Origin: JAJYKC01 sp035545735 | GTDB lineage: Bacteria; Acidobacteriota; Terriglobia; Bryobacterales; Bryobacteraceae | NCBI GenBank assembly: GCA_035545735.1 | Contig: DASZXS010000068.1 | Coordinates: 163,408 to 227,407 of the forward strand | Reading direction: 5' to 3' | DNA length: 64,000 nt | Shown here: positions 24,822-33,308 of the stretch, piece by piece | Numbering within the stretch: the stretch's first letter is position 1 | Layout: each line of letters opens with the position of its first letter | Notes under the pieces: model-generated | The model's input: only the letters and a program-made list of their open reading frames with translations | Database searches by the model: none | Told to the model about the DNA's origin: nothing | Translations under genes and position numbers: made by a program

Positions 24822-26440
24822 CAGTCGAGATGGTCGTAAGCCGCCAGGGTTAGAAATTCCGGAAATTCGTCCGCCTCGGACAACTGGGCGAAAATATCGG
24901 CGGCTTCGCGGAATTTGCCGGCGTCGAACCGCTCGGTGCCCACCTGTTCTCGCAGCGTGTTCATCTGCTCGTCCAGAAACTGCCGCGCCAGCACGCTGGT
25001 CACCGTCTGGCCGCCGGACAGGTGAGCGCCGTGACGGATCCATTGCCAGATCTGCGCCCGGCAGATCTCCGCGGTCGCCGCATCCTCCATCAAGTGATAA
25101 ATAGGCACGCAACCTGAGCCGCGCAACCAGGCCTCCAGGTACTGTAAGCCGACATCGATGTTCCAGCGCAGGCCCTCTTCTGTAATCGTTCCGTCCGGCG
25201 CCTCGATCAGATCGGCGCCGGAGACGTGGACGTCCTCTCTCAAACGATCCAGTTGATTTTCGCCGCGCATGTGTTCGTCGAACACCGCTTTCGCCACGGC
25301 AACCAAGCCCGGATGCGCCACCCAGGTGCCGTCATGACCCAGTCGCACTTCGCGCAGTTTGTCCTCGCGGACCTTTCCAATGGCGGCGTCGTTCGCCTTG
25401 GGGTCGTTCTTAATGGGGACCTGGGCCGCCATGCCGCCCATCGCATGGATGCCGCGGCGGTGGCAGGTGTGAATGAGAAGTTCGACGTACGAATTCAGAA
25501 AAGGCCGGGTCATCGTGACTTGCGCCCGGTCCGGCAGCACGAACTCCGCCCGGGCTCGGAATTTCTTGATGAAGCTGAAGATGTAGTCCCAGCGGCCGCA
25601 GTTCAAGCCGGCCGAGTGCTCCCGCAGTTCATACAGGATCTCGTCCATCTCGAACGCAGCCAGAATTGTCTCAATCAGGACCGTCGCGCGAACGGAGCCG
25701 CGCGGAATTCCGAGCGCCTCCTGGGAGTAAAGGAAGACGTCGTTCCAGAGGCGGGCTTCCAGATGGCTCTCCAGCTTTGGCAGGTAGAAATATGGCCCGG
25801 ATCCCCGGGCCAGCAATTCGGCCGCGTTGTGAAAGAAGAATAATCCGAAGTCGAAAAGCGAGGCGGACACGGATTCCCCGTCCACCAGAAAATGCTTCTC
25901 CACCAGATGCCAGCCGCGTGGGCGGACCATGAGTGTCGCGGGAGACTCATGGAGACGATAGGACTTGCCCCCGGGCGCATCGTAGGCGATCTCGCGGCGG
26001 ATGGCGTCGTGCAGATTGAGCTGCCCCTCTAAGCAGTTCTCCCAGGTCGGTGAATTGGCGTCTTCGAAATCCGCCATGAAGACGTTCGCGCCGCTATTGA
26101 GGGCGTTAATAACCATCTTCCGGTCCACCGGGCCCGTAATTTCAATCCGCCGGTCACGGAGATCGGCGGGTATCGCGGCAACCTTCCAGTCCGATTCGCG
26201 GATCGATCGTGTTTCACTCAGGAAGTCCGGAAGGGCGCCGCCGTCCAGGTCCCGCTGTCTCTTTCGCCGCTTTTCCAGCAATTCCCGGCGGGCCGGTTCA
26301 AATTTTCGAGCCAGCGCCGCGACGAAATTCCGGGCCTCCGGCGTCAACATTCGCGCCTGCGCCGCCTCCGCCCGGCCCTGGTTCCGGGGAGAAAGAATCC
26401 GGGAGCTTTCTTCCTTTAACGAGCTGTTCACGATCGACAT
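24821..26440 (-). CDS. aceB: malate synthase A
   Basis: A 539-residue protein of the usual length for malate synthase A, which condenses glyoxylate and acetyl-CoA to malate in the glyoxylate shunt. Recognisable blocks: VFMADFEDANSPTWENCLEGQ (start of the TIM-barrel core, about residue 115), the LNCGRWDYIFSFIK segment (about 285), GGMAAQVPIKNDPKAND (about 345) and the region carrying the catalytic Asp in YHLMEDAATAEI (about 470). ATG at 26440. No isocitrate lyase gene is present in the window. Its stop overlaps the start of the TPR/HTH gene, an uncommon partner. Confidence 0.93.
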   Translation of the reverse strand: MSIVNSSLKEESSRILSPRNQGRAEAAQARMLTPEARNFVAALARKFEPARRELLEKRRKRQRDLDGGALPDFLSETRSIRESDWKVAAIPADLRDRRIEITGPVDRKMVINALNSGANVFMADFEDANSPTWENCLEGQLNLHDAIRREIAYDAPGGKSYRLHESPATLMVRPRGWHLVEKHFLVDGESVSASLFDFGLFFFHNAAELLARGSGPYFYLPKLESHLEARLWNDVFLYSQEALGIPRGSVRATVLIETILAAFEMDEILYELREHSAGLNCGRWDYIFSFIKKFRARAEFVLPDRAQVTMTRPFLNSYVELLIHTCHRRGIHAMGGMAAQVPIKNDPKANDAAIGKVREDKLREVRLGHDGTWVAHPGLVAVAKAVFDEHMRGENQLDRLREDVHVSGADLIEAPDGTITEEGLRWNIDVGLQYLEAWLRGSGCVPIYHLMEDAATAEICRAQIWQWIRHGAHLSGGQTVTSVLARQFLDEQMNTLREQVGTERFDAGKFREAADIFAQLSEADEFPEFLTLAAYDHLD

Positions 26441-26613
26441 CTAGGTAGATGTTATCGTAGAAACACTTAAAATTGGCCTGACACCTTTTGTCTCCCCGAG
26501 GTGGGGCAAGTTGTCCCACCGGTACAATACGGACCAAGGAGTTTGAAAATGCGGATGCCCTGCGATAACGTGGCAGGGGCAAAACGCTACCTGGAGTTTT
26601 GCGTTCGGGACCT

Positions 26614-27330
26614 ATGGATCGTTATCATGACCACGATGTCCACCGCGTGCGTTCGCCCCGCGAAACCGGAGCAATTGTTCTCCTCGGTCCGCCCGGGAGC
26701 GGAAAAGGCACGCAGACCGTTAAGCTCAAGGAGATGTTGGGGGTCCCCGCAATCTCCACCGGGGAAATTCTCCGCGCCGAGTGCGCCTCGGACACGCGGG
26801 CAGGCCGCGCACTGAAGGAACTGCTGGCGGGAGGGAACCTCGCCAAGGATGAGACCGTGAACGGCTTGGTTTCCCGCCATCTGAAAAAGCCCGAGTTCCA
26901 TCGCGGATTCGTCCTGGACGGATATCCCCGGACGCTCGATCAGGCCGATTTTTTGCGCGATCTGCTGCCGGAACTCCACTTGCCCCAACCTACGGTTCTG
27001 CATTTCGTGGCGTCGCGGGAAACGCTGGTGCGCCGCATCGCGGGGCGGCGGCAGTGCGCCTCCTGCGGCCGCATTTATAACGTCCATTTCAACCCACCGC
27101 GAAATCCCGGCTTTTGCGATCAAGACGGCAATCCCCTGACCCAGCGCGCAGACGACCGGGAGCGCGTGGTGCGGGAGCGTCTCGCGATCTATGAGCGCAC
27201 CACCCGTCCCGTGGTCGATTATTACCGCTCGGGCGACTTCCACGACATTGATGCCGACGCGAAAGAGCCGGCCGTCTGCGCGGCCATTCAAGGCGCGCTC
27301 GCGCGCGTCGCCGTGGGCGTGCTGAGTTAG
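26614..27330 (+). CDS. adk: adenylate kinase
   Basis: A 238-residue AMP kinase interconverting ATP+AMP and 2 ADP. P-loop GPPGSGKGT, the AMP-binding STGEILRAE segment, the DGYPRTLDQADFL motif, and a zinc-type LID with CASCGRIY and FCDQDG: C-x2-C followed by C-x2-D, the same CCCD arrangement as in the Bacillus enzyme. The C-terminal part has RADDRERVVRERLAIYERTT. ATG at 26614 is preferred to a TTG at 26599; either leaves an N-terminal extension of about 15 residues before the first strand. It stands outside a ribosomal-protein operon, where adk usually lies, so it may be a second copy. Confidence 0.93.
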   Translation: MDRYHDHDVHRVRSPRETGAIVLLGPPGSGKGTQTVKLKEMLGVPAISTGEILRAECASDTRAGRALKELLAGGNLAKDETVNGLVSRHLKKPEFHRGFVLDGYPRTLDQADFLRDLLPELHLPQPTVLHFVASRETLVRRIAGRRQCASCGRIYNVHFNPPRNPGFCDQDGNPLTQRADDRERVVRERLAIYERTTRPVVDYYRSGDFHDIDADAKEPAVCAAIQGALARVAVGVLS

Positions 27331-27336
27331 CTCGGA

Positions 27337-28860
27337 TCAGCTCCAATAATTCCGGTCGAGCCCGCGGTATTGCACGGCTTCGGCCAGATGCTTCGCAAGA
27401 ACGGACGGGGCGCCGTCCAGGTCCGCCACCGTTCGCGCAACTTTTAGAACACGGTCGTGAGCGCGGGCCGAGAGCCCCATTTTCCGCACCGCCATCTCCA
27501 GCGTGCGTTCGCCGGTTTCATCCAGGGCGCAAAGTTTCCGCAAAGTCTGGGAAGGAATATGCGCGTTGTAAAAGCCGCGCTGCCTCTGTACCGCTCGCGC
27601 CGCTTCGACGCGCTGGCGCATTTCGGCGGAGGTTTGTCCGTGGTCTTTCCCTCGCAGATCCTTATAAGCAACGGCCGGGACTTCAATGTGCAGGTCGATG
27701 CGGTCCAGCAGAGGTCCGCTTAACTTCCCGAGATAACGCTGGATAATCGCGCCGGTGCAGCGGCACTCCCGGGTCGGGTCGCCGAAAAAGCCGCAGGGGC
27801 ACGGATTCAGAGCCACCACCAGCATGAATCTCGACGGGAACGAAAGCGTCATGTTACTCCGCGCGATCGTCACGGCCCCTTCTTCGAGCGGCTGGCGTAA
27901 CTGTTCCAGAACGTTTCGCGGGAACTCCGGCAGCTCGTCCAGGAATAGCACTCCATTGTGGGCGAGGCTGACTTCACCGGGACGCGGGGTCCCGCTGCCT
28001 CCGCCGAGCAATCCGGCGTCGGATACGGAATGATGCGGCGCGCGAAACGGCCGGTCGCACAAGAGACCGGCCCGGCTCGGCAGGATTCCGGCCACGCTGT
28101 GAACCTGGGTTGTCTCGAGCGCCTCCGGAAACGTCAACGGCGGCAAAATTCCCGCGAAGCGTTTCGCCAGCATTGTCTTACCCGAGCCCGGCGGCCCGAT
28201 CATCATCACATTGTGATTGCCCGCCGCGGCCACTTCGAGCGCTCGCTTCGCCGTGGTCTGTCCTCGCACATCGCTAAAATCGAGTGGATCCGCCGGACCC
28301 TGCCGCGCCGCGCCGTTCCGTTCCGTCGTCGCCGGTTGGAAGCGGCTGGGCTCGTTCAAAAACGCGACAACGTCGGATAAATGCCGCAGGCCATAGACCC
28401 GGACTCCGTCCGCCACCGCGGCCTCGGCCGCATTGTCCGTGGGCACCAGCAGGTTCGGAATCCCGGCGCGGTGCGCGCACACCGCCATCGAGAGAGCCCC
28501 GCGCACCGGCCGCAGTGTGCCGTCCAGAGATAGCTCGCCCACCAGCAGGTGGTCATCGGCGGCCCTCACGGCGCCCATCGCACCCAAAATTCCCATGGCC
28601 ATCGGCAAGTCGAAGCCCGCCCCCTCTTTGCGCACATTCGCAGGAGCCAGGTTGATGGTCACGCTCTTGTTGGGATAGCCAAAGCCGGAGTTCAGCAGCG
28701 CGGACTTGATGCGCTCCCGGCTCTCCCTCACCGCGGTATCCGGCATGCCCACGGTGACAAAATCCCGCGCTGAGCCCGCCGGGTACATATCTACTTCCAC
28801 ATCCACCAAATGCGCATGAATGCCGAATACCGCTGCGCTCCGCGTCCGGAATAGTGCCAC
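27337..28860 (-). CDS. comM: YifB/ComM-type Mg-chelatase-like AAA+ ATPase
   Basis: A 507-residue protein with the family layout: an N-terminal S5-like domain beginning RTRSAAVFGIHAHLVDVEVD, the AAA+ core with Walker A GPPGSGKTML (about 220), the RAPHHSVSDAGLLGGG segment, Walker B LFLDELPEF, the ALNPCPCGFFGDP cysteine loop, and the C-terminal Mg_chelatase_C region ending near NYWS. ComM is a hexameric helicase promoting branch migration during natural transformation; many non-competent bacteria keep it. GTG start at 28860, supported by the family N-terminus. Monocistronic; convergent with adk, separated by six bases. Upstream, 28861-29011 holds nothing recognisable. Confidence 0.92.
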   Translation of the reverse strand: MALFRTRSAAVFGIHAHLVDVEVDMYPAGSARDFVTVGMPDTAVRESRERIKSALLNSGFGYPNKSVTINLAPANVRKEGAGFDLPMAMGILGAMGAVRAADDHLLVGELSLDGTLRPVRGALSMAVCAHRAGIPNLLVPTDNAAEAAVADGVRVYGLRHLSDVVAFLNEPSRFQPATTERNGAARQGPADPLDFSDVRGQTTAKRALEVAAAGNHNVMMIGPPGSGKTMLAKRFAGILPPLTFPEALETTQVHSVAGILPSRAGLLCDRPFRAPHHSVSDAGLLGGGSGTPRPGEVSLAHNGVLFLDELPEFPRNVLEQLRQPLEEGAVTIARSNMTLSFPSRFMLVVALNPCPCGFFGDPTRECRCTGAIIQRYLGKLSGPLLDRIDLHIEVPAVAYKDLRGKDHGQTSAEMRQRVEAARAVQRQRGFYNAHIPSQTLRKLCALDETGERTLEMAVRKMGLSARAHDRVLKVARTVADLDGAPSVLAKHLAEAVQYRGLDRNYWS

Positions 28861-29011
28861 AAGACGTAGTGGGGTAGGCGCGCGGTTTCTCTCGAAAGGA
28901 GTGCTACTCTACCGGAACGTCGCCGTCACCCGCGTAGGACAGGGGGGGCGAGGGTGTGGCTTCCGGTTCGCGCCAGGGTTTTCACATGGCGATCCCAATG
29001 GCCCCAAAGAG

Positions 29012-29761
29012 CTAAATCACCACTTCGCGCCGGCAGCCGCGAGCATCCATCTCATACTCAATGCCCACAATGGGCGGGCGGGAATAGTGCCAGGTGGCTC
29101 CGTGGACCGCCGCCGCCTCCATCGGACGGATGATTTCATCGGCCAAAAAGCTGTGGATGGGATGAATCGTATAAATGTTTGCGGCTGTGACCGCGCTCCA
29201 GTTGACTCCAAGAGCGTTGAGGCGTCCCGTCATCAAGCTCATCACGAACCGGGCTTTAACGCGCAATGCTTCCGGCGAAGTCTCTCCGTACCGTACAACG
29301 TCTTGTGGATCGAGTGAGCCTTCGGGCAGCTCACCGCCGCCGGCGATGAGAAAGGTTGCCGCGCCGGTATCCGATTTCCGCGTGTAGCTGAATCCGTAAA
29401 GGGAAGGCAGCGAAGGCGCCCCCATCTCCGGTGCGACGTTGGTGCGCGCCACGGGATTCAGATTGCCCTCGAGTAACACGCCCATCGAATCAAGGACCTC
29501 CACATAGCCTTTGTTAAAGTCGTGGAATCCCTGAAAGCTAAAAGGACTCGACGACCTCAACTCCATCCCGCACAACGCCTGTGGGGGCCGGCCGATCTGG
29601 TCGAAGTGGGCCAGGAGGCGGCGAAAGCCTTCGCCGAGCGGGAGCGGAGCCAGGAACCGGGCATGCTCGATCTCGTATCCGTTGAGCGCGACGGCCCCTG
29701 CCGAATATGGCGCAATGCCGCGCAGAAAAGCGTACCCGCCTTTTGGGTTGTCGAGTATCAT
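29012..29761 (-). CDS. CnbZ-like (2-aminomuconate deaminase-type) protein
   Basis: A 249-residue soluble protein. It opens with ILDNPKGGYAFLRGIAPYSAG and closes with WHYSRPPIVGIEYEMDARG, the start and end blocks I associate with the 2-amino-5-chloromuconate deaminase CnbZ group, whose fold is related to RidA/YjgF. Internal blocks VARTNVAPE and VNWSAVTAANIYTIHP are consistent. The biochemical role in soil bacteria without the nitrobenzene pathway is unclear. No other aminophenol-pathway gene adjoins it; hmgA is 2.3 kb away and belongs to tyrosine/phenylalanine degradation. Assignment is from memory of conserved ends, so moderate. Confidence 0.55.
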   Translation of the reverse strand: MILDNPKGGYAFLRGIAPYSAGAVALNGYEIEHARFLAPLPLGEGFRRLLAHFDQIGRPPQALCGMELRSSSPFSFQGFHDFNKGYVEVLDSMGVLLEGNLNPVARTNVAPEMGAPSLPSLYGFSYTRKSDTGAATFLIAGGGELPEGSLDPQDVVRYGETSPEALRVKARFVMSLMTGRLNALGVNWSAVTAANIYTIHPIHSFLADEIIRPMEAAAVHGATWHYSRPPIVGIEYEMDARGCRREVVI

Positions 29762-29830
29762 CCATCAAGCATAGACTGACCTGCGAGAGCGAGCTCCGTC
29801 CGGTGTATACTGCCCTGGAGGCTGTTTCCG

Positions 29831-30223
29831 ATGCTCAAATCGATCGGGGTTGTAGCCGGCAGCTATGTGCTCTCGGTGGTCCTGGTTCTGGCGACGGATC
29901 CGCTGCTGTCGCACCTTTTTCCAGGCGACTTTGTCGAAGGTCACATTCCCTCCAGCGCCGCACTGATCGCGAGTACTGCCCTCTTTGTTGTGATCTCGAT
30001 CCTTTGCGCCTGGCTTTGCGCCCGCCTGGCGCCTGGGCGGGCCTCGCGGCACGTGCTCTGGTTCTTCATTCTGGGGGAAGTAATGGGTATCAGCGCGATC
30101 ATTCCCAACTGGAACAAGGGATGGCCCCACTGGTACTGGTTATCCTGGCTGCTAACTTGGCCGGTAAGCTGCTGGATCGGTTTGGTGCTTTCCAGGCGCC
30201 GGAATGAGTCACCCGGAGCCTGA
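29831..30223 (+). CDS. small four-helix membrane protein
   Basis: A 130-residue protein with four hydrophobic segments (about 5-25, 42-62, 70-90, 100-120) and little else; no catalytic motif, no recognised family. A central PNWNKGWPHWYW aromatic stretch precedes the last helix. Its 3' end overlaps the open frame of the following serine hydrolase gene, and the two are probably co-transcribed. I cannot suggest a function. Confidence 0.55.
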   Translation: MLKSIGVVAGSYVLSVVLVLATDPLLSHLFPGDFVEGHIPSSAALIASTALFVVISILCAWLCARLAPGRASRHVLWFFILGEVMGISAIIPNWNKGWPHWYWLSWLLTWPVSCWIGLVLSRRRNESPGA

Positions 30224-30260
30224 GCTTACTCTGATACACTTGTCACCGCCTCGCGTCATT

Positions 30261-31616
30261 ATGAACAACCCAAGATTCGCTATTCCTTCCGTCTTGCTCT
30301 GCGCCGCGGTGTTTTATGTGGGCGGTGCTCCCTGCCAGGCGCGGCCGGGGGCTCACAAAGAGACGAACAGAACCGGTAATGCTGCCGTCCTCCCGGTGGT
30401 GAAGCCCGAGATGGAAGGGTTCTCCGCCCAGCGTCTGGACCGGTTGCACGGCTTGTTGCGGAAGGAAGTGGAAGATGGACATTTTGCCGGCATCGTGACC
30501 GCACTCGCTCGCCATGGCAAGATTGTGGATTTTGCGAGCTACGGAAAGAAAGATCTCGCCAGCGGCGCGTCGATGACGGACGACACCATCTTTCGCATCT
30601 ACTCGATGACGAAGCCCATCACGGGTGTGGCCATGATGATCCTTTATGAACAGGGAAAATGGAGCCCCGGTGATCCGATCTCGAAATATATTCCGGAATT
30701 CGCGCACCTGAAGGTTTTCAAGGGCAGCGGCTCGGACGGGCAGCCTATCCTGGAAGATCCGGCTCATCCGCCCACCATGGGCGAGCTAATGAGCCACAAC
30801 GCCGGATTCACCTACGGGATTTTCGGCTCCAGCGCGGTGGACAAGATGTATCGTGACGCGAAGGTTCTGGGGTCGCGGAATCTTCAGGAAATGGTCGATA
30901 AGCTCGCCAGGATTCCCTTGCTCTACCAGCCGGGAACGAAATGGGTCTACAGTGTTTCCGTCGATATCCAAGGCTACATTGTCGAAAAACTCTCGGGAAA
31001 ACCCCTCGGGGAGTTCATGCGCGAAAATATCTTTCAGCCGCTGGGCATGAAAGACACAGCCTTTCATGTGGACGAGGGCAAGCGCGGGCGCTTCGCCACA
31101 CTGTATTCGACGAATGCCAGCGGCGAGCTAAGCCCCACCGCTGGCGGCAACGTCGCGCTCGACTATAGGACGGAGCCGGGCATGCCTTCCGGCGGCGGCG
31201 GTCTCACCTCCACTACGAGCGACTATTTGAGGTTCGCGCAAATGCTTTTGAACGGCGGTGAACTGGGCGGCGTTCGCATCCTGGCGCCTTCGTCTGTTGC
31301 GCTGATGCGAACCAACCGTTTGTCTCCGGCGATTCTGAACAGCGGCGAATATGGGATCGGTTTCTTCCGCCTGAGCCCTAGCCTCGGCTTTGGTTTTGAT
31401 TTCGCTGTTTACATTGACCCGGGCTTTATCGGCCACACGGTGGGCAAAGGCACCTTCACCTGGGGCGGCGCCGCCGGAACCTGGTTCTGGATCGATCCGG
31501 CCAACGACATCGTGTTCGTCGGCATGGTGCAGCGCATCATCGACCCGAAGAGCCCCGACCTGGATACGCTGGCGCATGAGTCGGTTTATCAGGCTCTGGT
31601 AAACCCGGAACGGTAG
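30261..31616 (+). CDS. secreted beta-lactamase-family serine hydrolase
   Basis: A 451-residue class C beta-lactamase-like (esterase/D-alanyl peptidase-type) enzyme. A signal peptide runs to about residue 27. The catalytic S115-M-T-K118 and the second-motif region KWVYSVSVDIQG are present (Tyr in the YxN position, though the third residue is Val rather than Asn). The third-motif area GHTVGKGTFTWGGAAGTWFW matches the H-x-G box and following WGG that are typical of esterase-type members such as EstB or LovD. The ATG at 30261 is chosen because it starts a clean signal peptide; an upstream GTG/ATG at 30204 adds non-signal sequence. Probably hydrolyses esters or amides in the periplasm. Confidence 0.88.
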   Translation: MNNPRFAIPSVLLCAAVFYVGGAPCQARPGAHKETNRTGNAAVLPVVKPEMEGFSAQRLDRLHGLLRKEVEDGHFAGIVTALARHGKIVDFASYGKKDLASGASMTDDTIFRIYSMTKPITGVAMMILYEQGKWSPGDPISKYIPEFAHLKVFKGSGSDGQPILEDPAHPPTMGELMSHNAGFTYGIFGSSAVDKMYRDAKVLGSRNLQEMVDKLARIPLLYQPGTKWVYSVSVDIQGYIVEKLSGKPLGEFMRENIFQPLGMKDTAFHVDEGKRGRFATLYSTNASGELSPTAGGNVALDYRTEPGMPSGGGGLTSTTSDYLRFAQMLLNGGELGGVRILAPSSVALMRTNRLSPAILNSGEYGIGFFRLSPSLGFGFDFAVYIDPGFIGHTVGKGTFTWGGAAGTWFWIDPANDIVFVGMVQRIIDPKSPDLDTLAHESVYQALVNPER

Positions 31617-31619
31617 CGG

Positions 31620-31636
31620 CGGCGGTTCCTCCGCCG
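31620..31636. terminator. possible convergent-gene hairpin
   Basis: CGGCGG (31620-31625) and CCGCCG (31631-31636) form a short six-base GC stem with a five-base loop between the two convergent genes. There is no T run on either side, so it is only a weak candidate for transcript ending or stability. Confidence 0.3.
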
Positions 31637-32149
31637 TTAACTCCGCAAGCGGTAGCAGTCCATCAAAAAGGTCCCCCAGTCTCCACCGCCTTGTTTTCGT
31701 TGCCATTCCTGATCCTGGTAGATCAGGTAGTAATACCGCGGCACGCTTCGAAATAGGGGGATGCTTCGGAGCAAGCCCGCGCACTCCGAGCATGGAATCC
31801 GTTCCGTGAAGATCTGGCGAACCACTGTCTCTCCCCGCAACACATCCTGCCGGCGGTAGATCTCCTGCCCGGCGATCACCTCGGCGTGAAAGCCCACCCG
31901 CGCCGGGTTGTCCGCCTTGCGTTTCACTTTTCTATCCAGCTCGCGGATGGTTTGATTGTGCGCGGCAACGTATTCGTGGACGCCGTTTTTATCCAGCAGC
32001 CATACGCTGACGTTGTAACTCCGGAAGGCGTCCACCGACATTAACTGGTGTTCCCGGCGGTGATCCAGCGCCCGCAGGGGCAGAGCCGGGTCGCACGGGG
32101 GCGCGTATTCAGGCGTTTTTGACGGTGTTTTCGGTTGCGGGCCGGGCAT
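31637..32149 (-). CDS. putative cytidine-deaminase-fold protein
   Basis: A 170-residue protein with the zinc signature of the cytidine deaminase superfamily: H88-A-E90 (in RVGFHAEVIAG) and P119-C120-S-E-C123 (in ERIPCSECAG), spaced about 30 residues. His and the two Cys would bind zinc and Glu90 would shuttle the proton. The surrounding sequence (SYNVSVWLLDKNG, YYYLIYQDQEW) does not look like a housekeeping CDA, dCMP or guanine deaminase; it is closer in style to the diverse nucleic-acid and toxin deaminases. Its start lies within the 3' end of hmgA (ATG at 32149; an ATG at 32041 would give a shorter form starting MSVDAF), so they are probably co-expressed. Substrate unknown. Confidence 0.65.
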   Translation of the reverse strand: MPGPQPKTPSKTPEYAPPCDPALPLRALDHRREHQLMSVDAFRSYNVSVWLLDKNGVHEYVAAHNQTIRELDRKVKRKADNPARVGFHAEVIAGQEIYRRQDVLRGETVVRQIFTERIPCSECAGLLRSIPLFRSVPRYYYLIYQDQEWQRKQGGGDWGTFLMDCYRLRS

Positions 32150-33248
32150 TTTTCTCCATCCAACTGGTCCAATACGCCTCCCACTCCACGCTCTGGGCCG
32201 CCGGAAGCACATGGATCGGATTCAGGCCGTCCAGCATCACGGCGTATTCGTCCGTGCGCGTCTTCTTCTTCTGGTTGGCGAGCGCCTTTGGATGCGGACC
32301 GTGGTGGATCCCTCGCGGATGCAGCGTCGCCATGCCGGGTTTGATATTGTCCTTGCTGAAAAAATCGCCGTCGTGATAGAAAATGAACTCGTCGTAATCC
32401 GTGTTCCGGTGGAAAAACGGCACGCGCAAGGCATCCTCATCCTGTTCGAGCGGTCTCGGGAGAAAAGTACAGACCACAGCGCCTCCGGTCACAAACGTGG
32501 TGTGCGCGCTCGGCGGCAGGTGGGCGCGATGGCTCATTACGGGGCGGATGTCCCGCATATTGATCTTCCAGACCGTGAGGTCTCCCTTCCACCCCACTAC
32601 GTCCATGGGATTGAATGGATAAACGACAGTCGAAATCTCGTCGTCGGCCAGGATGCGAATTTCCCATTCGCGCTGGTCGTCGAGGATCGGAGACGGCTCC
32701 GGCGTCACAATCACTCCCGGATCGTACAGGGCGTGCTGTCCCAGCAGTCCTTTTTCCGGCTGCTCAAATTCGGTACGCGATTGCAGGATGAGAAAGAAGT
32801 TGTCCCGCGATTTCGGGGCCACGCGGTACGTCACCGCCCTCGGGATGTTGATGTAATCGCCCGGCTCGAACTCCAGCGGCCCGAAGTCGGTCTCGATGGC
32901 GCCCTCCCCGCGGTGCACAAAATACAGTTCGTCGCTATCGGCATTTCGGAAATAAAACGGCATCGCCGCGGCACGCCGGGACACGGAAATCCGAATATCG
33001 CCATTTCCGAGGAACGCTAACGGCATGCCCTCCGCATCGCTCTCATCCGATGGATGCAGCCGGTTCAGATCGAAACAGTGCGGGCGCAGTTTGCCCTCAA
33101 AGCGAATCCATCCAGTGGGTGCGTGAGCATGGTAGAGATGGGCCGATTTTCCGTAGAAACCCTTCCGGCCGTGCTCTTCCTCGAAGGTTCCTTCCGGCAG
33201 CGCTACGTGCGCCTGGCTGGCGTTTTTTCCTTTTTTCAAAGGATACAT
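32109..33248 (-). CDS. hmgA: homogentisate 1,2-dioxygenase
   Basis: A 379-residue two-cupin protein matching the shorter bacterial homogentisate dioxygenases, which open the ring of homogentisate to maleylacetoacetate in tyrosine/phenylalanine breakdown. Visible blocks: an N-terminal MYPLKKGKNASQAH, the first cupin with EFEPGDYINIPRAVTYRV, and the second-cupin iron site region FHRNTDYDEFIFYHDGDFF and LHPRGIHHGPHPKAL, supplying His/Glu/His. A strong Shine-Dalgarno AAGGAGG lies at 33253-33259 on the minus strand, four bases from the ATG. No maleylacetoacetate isomerase or fumarylacetoacetase gene is adjacent; the deaminase-like gene overlaps its 3' end. Confidence 0.88.
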   Translation of the reverse strand: MYPLKKGKNASQAHVALPEGTFEEEHGRKGFYGKSAHLYHAHAPTGWIRFEGKLRPHCFDLNRLHPSDESDAEGMPLAFLGNGDIRISVSRRAAAMPFYFRNADSDELYFVHRGEGAIETDFGPLEFEPGDYINIPRAVTYRVAPKSRDNFFLILQSRTEFEQPEKGLLGQHALYDPGVIVTPEPSPILDDQREWEIRILADDEISTVVYPFNPMDVVGWKGDLTVWKINMRDIRPVMSHRAHLPPSAHTTFVTGGAVVCTFLPRPLEQDEDALRVPFFHRNTDYDEFIFYHDGDFFSKDNIKPGMATLHPRGIHHGPHPKALANQKKKTRTDEYAVMLDGLNPIHVLPAAQSVEWEAYWTSWMEKNARPATENTVKNA

Positions 33249-33308
33249 GTACGCCTCCTTCCGCCCTCATCTTAGCGCCGCGCGGTTGCGGTGTCGCGGA
33301 ACGCGGAG

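Noticed and set aside
26500..26520. GGTGGG/CCCACC stem upstream of adk
   Set aside because: Only six base pairs, no T run, and not clearly linked to either neighbouring gene.
26501..26815. Short frame with a good AAGGAG before ATG 26549 running into adk
   Set aside because: Out of frame with adk and no family sequence; possibly a leader peptide, but nothing supports it beyond the Shine-Dalgarno-like site.
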